Shown here piece by piece: positions 58,646 through 64,000 of a stretch of 64,000 nucleotides of DNA. The notes below the pieces were generated by a model. That model searched no databases. It saw nothing but the letters and a program-made list of their open reading frames with translations, and was not told the origin of the DNA. The stretch is from Pseudanabaena sp. lw0831 (GTDB lineage Bacteria; Cyanobacteriota; Cyanobacteriia; Pseudanabaenales; Pseudanabaenaceae). A program made the position numbers and the translations under genes. The stretch lies in assembly GCF_016584665.1 (NCBI RefSeq), contig NZ_BBJB01000118.1, forward strand, positions 23,948 through 87,947, in the 5' to 3' direction. Position 1 is the first letter of the stretch. The number at the start of each line of letters is the position of its first letter.

Positions 58646-59863
58646 TTAAAGCAAAATCTCTTTGTAAAGTTTGATATAACGCTCTGCTTGCAATTCTAAA
58701 GAATATTCAGCAAGGGCGATCGCACGGCAATTAGCGCTCATGGTTTTCCATAATTGCTCATCTTCTAGTAACGTTACAATACCATTACAAAAATCCTTGG
58801 CATCTTCAGTCTTTGCTAAATACCCCGTGACCATCGGTCTTACTAAGTCTGGAACACCGCCAATGTGAAAGGATACCATTGGCGTTCCACAAGCCATACT
58901 TTCTTGTAATACTAGAGGTAAGTTATCAGCACGGGTAGGGCAAACAAACAAGTCAGCCGCAGAATAAGCAATAGACTTTAGGCGATCGCTACTAATATAT
59001 CCCAAGTTAATAGTTGGTATTCCCAATTCAGCAGTAATCGCTTCACTACCATTACCAAAGGTCAGAAGTAGTATTTCTGCTTTAAGAGATTGCGGTAATT
59101 GCTGCAAAGCATTTAATAATAAATCTCCACCTTTGTATTTATCTTTAAGATTTTCTGCTCCAAATAAAAGCACTTTTTTATTTGGAGGAATATCTAAAAT
59201 AGGTTTGCATAAATGTCGATCTAATGGTTGATAAGCATTTGTATCGATACCATTGGGAATGTGGTGGATAGGAAAGCGACTGAGCATACTTGCTTTAGCT
59301 TGCTCGGTTAGCCAATGGCTGAGCGTGATGATCGTCAGATTTGATTTACTGTAAATCCAGTTTTTGAGTTTCCACTCAATGCGAGTACTATCACGATAAA
59401 TGGCAGGATAGGTATCAGGATAAGGACATTTACCACAGCCGATTTTCCAGCGATCGCAGTCATGGCTATGGGCACAATGCCCAGTAAAGCTCCACATATC
59501 ATGGAGCGTAAAAATTGCAGGTTTTGGTTTGGTTAATTTGGGAATAGCTAAATAGTTAAAGTAGCCTGTATGTAAGTTATGAAAATTGAGGATATCAGCA
59601 TCTTGATAAAATTTGTGATTGGGAATATCAAAACTACTAAAAAGGTTAATGTCGTTAAGTCCAGAATATCTCGTAATCCGATTAAGTTGGTTTTCAAAAC
59701 GAGTTTTACGTGGAATAGTCGCGACGCGATCTCTATCAGTCTTCACATGTCCCACCAGCATCTTAGAATCAATCCCTTGTTCTAATAACCCTTGATGTAG
59801 CCGATATCCTGCGATCGCTGCACCACCAGAAACATCAGATTGATTGATATGAAGTACTTTCAT
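58646..59863 (-). CDS. Glycosyltransferase family 4, copy B
   Basis: 405 residues, same length as copy A (53134-54351) and near-identical through the whole sequence. Differences are scattered (for instance LFVCPTRADNLP against LFVFPTRADNLP, HIGGVPDLV against DIGGVSDLV). All catalytic-site motifs are intact in both. The duplication extends through the gene's ends. Middle of the cluster, between the family-2-like transferase and ABC copy 1. Confidence 0.9.
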   Translation of the reverse strand: MKVLHINQSDVSGGAAIAGYRLHQGLLEQGIDSKMLVGHVKTDRDRVATIPRKTRFENQLNRITRYSGLNDINLFSSFDIPNHKFYQDADILNFHNLHTGYFNYLAIPKLTKPKPAIFTLHDMWSFTGHCAHSHDCDRWKIGCGKCPYPDTYPAIYRDSTRIEWKLKNWIYSKSNLTIITLSHWLTEQAKASMLSRFPIHHIPNGIDTNAYQPLDRHLCKPILDIPPNKKVLLFGAENLKDKYKGGDLLLNALQQLPQSLKAEILLLTFGNGSEAITAELGIPTINLGYISSDRLKSIAYSAADLFVCPTRADNLPLVLQESMACGTPMVSFHIGGVPDLVRPMVTGYLAKTEDAKDFCNGIVTLLEDEQLWKTMSANCRAIALAEYSLELQAERYIKLYKEILL

Positions 59864-60017
59864 TCTATTGACATGACTTACTACAACAAATATATATAGT
59901 GTGAACCTAAGTACGGGATAAAAAACTTAAAATGCTTCCCCATCAAGGCTTTTAGGTAAAAATGAGCTTCTCTTTAGTAATTAAGGAGCTGATTATTATA
60001 ACGAACACTAGACTTAA

Positions 60018-61022
60018 TCAACTATTAGGACTAAATTTTTTGCGTACTGAAGAATAAAGACCAATTGGATCAATAAATAGGCGGATAATTCTTCGTTTAG
60101 TTTTTGAAAGATGAGAATGCAGTTTACCAGAAAAAGTATTAGCTTCTCTCAAGGCTTCGCCTCCAAAATTATTATTAAAAGTATATTCATCGGCAAGGTG
60201 ATCGCGGGCAATAAAAGATGGGTGATGAATTTGACCAATATCTCCAACAGGTAAATTAGCAAATTTTGACTCTTTAGTTATATTAGTACCATCACTACGG
60301 CATCCAAGATTCGAGACAAGGTTAACATTCGGAAGAGTTGTTAAGCCATGATTTTGCCAGCATGTAAAAGTCCAAGTGTAATCCCAATTAGGATATTTTG
60401 ATTCACAGATTAAATTGTATAAATTCTCAAAAATTTCTCTCCAGTATTGAATTTCTAATTCACTATCTAAAATACCTTTTAAATAATTACCATCACTAAA
60501 TTTTAACCAATTGGAATATTTACGATCATATTTCTGCCAACATCTGCGCCAAGTAGCCCAGCCCCAGCAGTGGTTGTAATTTGAGAAATAATAACTACCA
60601 TCTCCTCTCCATTGACCATCTTGGAAGTTATCACCACTTATGCACCAAATCCTATTGTCATCACGATAATAAGAAAGTAGCTCTTGACAATAATTAAAAA
60701 ATGAAGGATGGGGAAGACAATCATCCTCTAAAATTATCGCTTCTGGCACTTGCTCAAATACCCAATCTATTCCGCTACTGACTCGTTTTCTAGATCCAAG
60801 ATTAACTTCAGAATAATTACAAAATACCTCACAATCCCAGTCAACTCGCTCTATGACAGAGCGAGATTGCTGACAAAGGATTAATTCAGCTTCATTACGT
60901 GCGCCATCAGCGATCACAAATAGTTGTTTAGGTTGTGCTTGTTGAATTGCCTCAAATACTATTTGTGTCAAATCTGGACGATTAAAGATAATAAAAACTA
61001 CTGGAGTATTTAAGCTAGCCAT
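60018..61022 (-). CDS. GNT-I-like glycosyltransferase
   Basis: 334 residues from the ATG at 61022 (MASLNTPVVFIIFNRPD); a start ten codons earlier would overlap the ABC gene and is less likely. GT-A fold: VVFIIFNRPDLTQIVFEAI, AIILEDDCLPHPSFFNYCQELL (the EDD metal motif), CWGWATWRRCWQKYD. Similar proteins add a sugar to bacterial surface polysaccharides, though the exact substrate is unknown. It begins 14 bp after ABC copy 2. It replaces the acetyltransferase and radical SAM genes found at the equivalent position of the other repeat unit. Confidence 0.85.
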   Translation of the reverse strand: MASLNTPVVFIIFNRPDLTQIVFEAIQQAQPKQLFVIADGARNEAELILCQQSRSVIERVDWDCEVFCNYSEVNLGSRKRVSSGIDWVFEQVPEAIILEDDCLPHPSFFNYCQELLSYYRDDNRIWCISGDNFQDGQWRGDGSYYFSNYNHCWGWATWRRCWQKYDRKYSNWLKFSDGNYLKGILDSELEIQYWREIFENLYNLICESKYPNWDYTWTFTCWQNHGLTTLPNVNLVSNLGCRSDGTNITKESKFANLPVGDIGQIHHPSFIARDHLADEYTFNNNFGGEALREANTFSGKLHSHLSKTKRRIIRLFIDPIGLYSSVRKKFSPNS

Positions 61023-61036
61023 AATAACAAAAAAAT

Positions 61037-62317
61037 TTAGGTTACGCTCCAAGAAGCACGGGTTAACACTTTACAATGAGATGGCAAGCCGATACTGCCC
61101 GTCCCGAAGAAATCGCCACCATCAACCACTAATGCCGCAACGTTTTTAATAGAATCTAGAATCTCTACTTCAGCATGTGAAAGAAAAAGCTGAATACTAT
61201 ATACTCCTGTAGCTATATTGAGATCTTTGATCTCACATTCGATTCTGCAAATTGTTTTATGCAAACTGAAATTTTGATTGGTGAAATTTGATCTAACCAG
61301 AAAGAAAATATCACCTTTAGAGTCAAGTATATCTATACTGCATACTACATTATCTAGCTTCTCAATTGAGTTGTTTTTTTCAACTTCCACAACAAAGGTA
61401 TAGTCTTCACCAGACCTTAATATCTCTTGTCTTTTACCCACGTGGTTAGTTATAAAAAAATCAATGATTTTCACCTTGCCCGTCCCCTTCCGATCTTTTC
61501 TATCTTTTAGGTTTAATGATTTAATCTGATTCTTACTTTCATCTAAATATTTTTCAATAACTTGCTCTGTACATCCTTGAAGTTGGATTTTCCCTAATTG
61601 TAAATAAATCCCCATAGAGCATAAGTTTTGGACGGTTGATAAATTATGACTCACAAATAAAACTGTTCGTCCTTCTTTCTCTGCGACATCTTCCATCTTG
61701 CCTAAACACTTCTTTTGAAACTGAACATCTCCTACTGCTAACACTTCATCGACAATCAAAATCTCTGGTTCTAGATGCGCTGCTACCGCAAAAGCTAAGC
61801 GAACATACATCCCTGAAGAATATCGCTTAACTGGTGTATCTAAAAACTTTTCTACTTCCGCAAAAGCAACTATTTCGTCAAATTTTTTCTTGATTTCAGA
61901 TCTATCCATTCCCAAAATTGCGCCGTTGAGATAAATATTCTCGCGCCCTGTTAGTTCGGGATGAAAGCCTGTACCAACCTCTAAAAGACTTGCCACTCGA
62001 CCTTTGATAGAGATTTTGCCTGAAGTTGGTTCGGTGATGCGGCTGAGGATTTTGAGGAGGGTGGATTTGCCTGCGCCGTTGCGTCCGATGATGCCAACGC
62101 GATCGCCTTGCTTAATTTCAAATGACACATCCTTGAGTGCCCAAAACTCTTCATTGCGATCGTCAAGGTTTACTTTGCGATCGCTAGTCAATCCTTGCCA
62201 CAAAGACTTTGCCCCATTTGTGATCACATCACGGAAAGAGGTATGGCCTTCTTGCTTTTGGTGACCAATAATGTACTTTTTACTTAAATTTTCGACCCGA
62301 ATTACGACATCAGACAT
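61037..62317 (-). CDS. Wzt-like polysaccharide ABC exporter ATPase, copy 2
   Basis: 426 residues. The first about 225 residues are nearly identical to copy 1 (Walker A GRNGAGKST, signature YSSGMYVRLAFA, Walker B). Identity ends abruptly right after VLFVSHN. The C-terminal domain (SIDILDSKGDIFFLVRSNF ... FLSHAEVEILDSIKNV, ending TRASWSVT) is an unrelated Wzt-C-type carbohydrate-binding fold. Upstream leader sequence is also shared with copy 1. The two pumps probably accept different glycans or glycan caps. Confidence 0.9.
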   Translation of the reverse strand: MSDVVIRVENLSKKYIIGHQKQEGHTSFRDVITNGAKSLWQGLTSDRKVNLDDRNEEFWALKDVSFEIKQGDRVGIIGRNGAGKSTLLKILSRITEPTSGKISIKGRVASLLEVGTGFHPELTGRENIYLNGAILGMDRSEIKKKFDEIVAFAEVEKFLDTPVKRYSSGMYVRLAFAVAAHLEPEILIVDEVLAVGDVQFQKKCLGKMEDVAEKEGRTVLFVSHNLSTVQNLCSMGIYLQLGKIQLQGCTEQVIEKYLDESKNQIKSLNLKDRKDRKGTGKVKIIDFFITNHVGKRQEILRSGEDYTFVVEVEKNNSIEKLDNVVCSIDILDSKGDIFFLVRSNFTNQNFSLHKTICRIECEIKDLNIATGVYSIQLFLSHAEVEILDSIKNVAALVVDGGDFFGTGSIGLPSHCKVLTRASWSVT

Positions 62318-62373
62318 TTTTAAGTCCTTAAATGTTATCGGTAAGAGGTACTAATAATATCATCGGTCAGAAA

Positions 62374-62916
62374 TTATTCTGATGGGCTAGATTTGACAAG
62401 TTTTAAGATGGAGGTTCTGAGATTATGGATAGCTTGGGTATTTTCTGCTTCAGATGTATATGTATCGTCGTCAGATGCTTCATATGATTCTTGAATTTCT
62501 GCCTTTTGTGTGAGGCGATCGCATAGATCGTCAAGATGCGATGCTAAAGTGACTGGTACATGGGGGGCAACCGAGTCTAGGTTAGGATGACTGGGTAAGT
62601 CATCACATGGACAGCAGACAGGAACCCTTGGCCCCATATCGATGGACGGTACAAGCAAATTACAACGGGCGCAAGCGATAATCTCCCATTTATTGTTGAG
62701 TAAGTCGCTAATAGTTTGGTCAGTACCGCTTAAATATGCTTGATGGGCTTTAGTGGTACTAATTTCATCCCAAAGTTTATTGAATGAAGGTGAATATTTT
62801 TCCCCTTGTAAAATCTTGTAAACGTGAACTTGCTCGCCTTGGGCTGATAGGCTGACGGCTTTGCCCATCTGCATCCATTGTGCGACATAATTTTTGACTA
62901 AGGTTCGTGATGCCAT
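62374..62916 (-). CDS. Uncharacterised protein with cysteine clusters
   Basis: 180 residues. No recognised family. CARCNLLVPSIDMGPRVPVCCPC (about 82-104) could bind zinc; the C-terminal third is acidic and low in complexity (SYEASDDDTYTSEAENTQ). No membrane segment or signal. It is upstream of ABC copy 2 on the same strand, 56 bp away, so could be the first gene of the cluster transcript, although the ABC gene also has its own leader. Confidence 0.65.
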   Translation of the reverse strand: MASRTLVKNYVAQWMQMGKAVSLSAQGEQVHVYKILQGEKYSPSFNKLWDEISTTKAHQAYLSGTDQTISDLLNNKWEIIACARCNLLVPSIDMGPRVPVCCPCDDLPSHPNLDSVAPHVPVTLASHLDDLCDRLTQKAEIQESYEASDDDTYTSEAENTQAIHNLRTSILKLVKSSPSE

Positions 62917-63065
62917 GAGTTTAGAACCTTTGATGAATGATTAAAAAGATTTTATTTCACAGAGCATAAATGCACCTGCCATAATTAATATAGTCTGAGA
63001 GCTTCATTGATAGTCTGAATAAATCTTATAATTTGTCATTTATTTTGCTCATAGGTCTTTAGAAT

Positions 63066-63860
63066 ATGCTCGACACTTTTTCAAATCCTACAACACAGTC
63101 CTTGTCTCCAAGCGTCGAGCCATCGGTACAAATCCGTAATTTAAATTTCCACTACGGTGAAGGAGATCTATTTAAGCAGGTTTTATTTGATATCAATCTA
63201 GAAATCTACCCTGGCCAGATTGTGATCCTTACTGGCCCATCTGGCTCAGGTAAGACCACACTCCTCACCTTAATCGGTGCTTTACGGACAATCCAAGATG
63301 GCAGCCTCCAAGTTTTAGGGCAGGAACTTAGAGGGTTAAATCCTAAAAAGCTAGTGCAAGTTCGCAAAAATATTGGTTTTATTTTTCAAGCGCATAATCT
63401 TTTTTATTCTTTGACTGCAAGACAAAATGTGATGATGTCCACGGATTTATTTGTCCATAAAGGCGGTAATGCGATCGCGACTAATAAGTCTGCTGAAATT
63501 TTGACTCAGCTTGGACTCGGTGAGAGGATTGACTATAAGCCCCATGCCCTTTCGGGGGGACAAAAACAACGGGTAGCGATCGCAAGGGCTTTGGTCAATC
63601 GTCCAAATTTAATCCTTGCGGATGAGCCGACGGCAGCACTAGATAAAAAATCTGGGCGTGATGTGGTGACTCTGATGCAAAAAATGGCAAAGGAAGAAAA
63701 CATCACTATTTTGATGGTGACCCATGACAATCGTATTCTTGATGTTGCCGATCGCATTATTAACTTGGTGGACGGCAATTTAGAATCTGACAATGTGATG
63801 AATGATTTTCTGGCGAATCGCGATGCTTCAGGTGTTGATTCGCGTACATTTATGTTGTAG
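63066..63860 (+). CDS. DevA-family ABC transporter ATPase
   Basis: 264 residues. Walker A GPSGSGKTT (about 57-65), Q-loop FIFQAHNLFYSLTARQNVM, signature LSGGQKQRVAIARAL, Walker B LILADEPTAALD, switch VTHDNR. The type is the MacB/LolD-like group that includes DevA, ATPase of the DevBCA exporter (glycolipids in heterocystous species). No DevB or DevC gene is adjacent upstream; any downstream partner lies beyond the window. Two hairpins follow the stop. Confidence 0.85.
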   Translation: MLDTFSNPTTQSLSPSVEPSVQIRNLNFHYGEGDLFKQVLFDINLEIYPGQIVILTGPSGSGKTTLLTLIGALRTIQDGSLQVLGQELRGLNPKKLVQVRKNIGFIFQAHNLFYSLTARQNVMMSTDLFVHKGGNAIATNKSAEILTQLGLGERIDYKPHALSGGQKQRVAIARALVNRPNLILADEPTAALDKKSGRDVVTLMQKMAKEENITILMVTHDNRILDVADRIINLVDGNLESDNVMNDFLANRDASGVDSRTFML

Positions 63861-63861
63861 A

Positions 63862-63896
63862 TCAGGATAGGCGGCGCGAAGCGCCGCCTATCCTGA
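63862..63896. repeat. Family A palindrome
   Basis: Perfect 16-bp arms TCAGGATAGGCGGCGC, loop GAA, two bases after the DevA-like stop codon. Confidence 0.8.
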
Positions 63897-63947
63897 GAAC
63901 CAAGAACTGTAATGCCCGCTGTGCGGGCGTTACAGTTCTTGGTTCTC
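63895..63947. repeat. Palindrome with family B-like core
   Basis: 25-bp arms GAGAACCAAGAACTGTAATG..., loop TGT, one G:U-type mismatch, touching the previous hairpin. The GCCCGC/GCGGGC inner stem recalls the family B centre. Confidence 0.7.
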
Positions 63948-64000
63948 GGGTTTAATTAGGGCTTGCTGAAAAAGTCTACAGAGCGAATTTAAAGGCAATA

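Overview
The window is chromosomal DNA of a cyanobacterium. The evidence is the octamer GCGATCGC (HIP1) in almost every gene, plus lineage-typical genes: ntcA, sasA with a KaiB-like sensor, the NDH-1 subunits ndhF and ndhD, a DevA-type ATPase, an SLH/OprB porin, DUF2997 and a ComFB-domain protein. Very dense intergenic palindromes and small inverted-repeat elements, together with the gene content, suggest a Pseudanabaena-like filamentous lineage. That placement is inference.

Layout. 1-8.4 kb: 5' part of guanine deaminase, RNase D, a long gene-poor stretch, a helical unknown, a YheT-like hydrolase, and a porin followed by a secreted CHAT-domain protein. 8.7-16.8 kb: an EVE-like/TPR/DUF3883-like protein, chorismate mutase, a membrane protein, a hicBA module lodged against a TPR gene and the remnant of another, and a KefB-type antiporter. 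16.9-26.4 kb: SLH lipoprotein, nuclease-like protein, PHP phosphoesterase, carotenoid-desaturase-like flavoprotein, OmpR regulator, double-ComFB protein, yidD, aguB and a phosphatase. 27-39.8 kb: core genes truB, htpG, ftsQ, ftsZ, prs, ntcA, secG, coaE, SemiSWEET, NnrU/Z-ISO and sasA, with an HNH protein. 39.8-43.9 kb: recJ split by about 1.7 kb carrying a Uma2 gene and a truncated HsdR-like gene fused in frame to the recJ 3' half. 44.4-53.1 kb: GH38 mannosidase, membrane proteins, a PatD-like protein, ndhF and ndhD. 53.1-62.3 kb: a minus-strand surface-polysaccharide cluster built from a duplicated pair (a Wzt-like ATPase and a family-4 glycosyltransferase) with different genes between the copies. 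The window ends with a DevA-like ATPase and possibly the edge of an insertion sequence.

Between the genes lie at least four recognisable repeat families. A: near-perfect palindromes with a GAA/TTT loop, many probably working as terminators and several containing the stop codon of a neighbouring gene. B: elements of about 105 bp with AAGTAGCTCGGC-type ends. C: elements of about 100 bp with TATACCAATTC ends and three internal hairpins. D: elements of about 130 bp with CAGCAATTCTCATTAT ends, one nested in a larger palindrome. A palindrome resembling family A also sits in frame inside the mannosidase gene.

The strongest leads are the split recJ with its HsdR-RecJ fusion, the duplicated polysaccharide cassette with swapped substrate-binding domains, a radical-SAM/pyruvyltransferase fusion, and the repeat families. 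I saw no tRNA, rRNA or CRISPR array.
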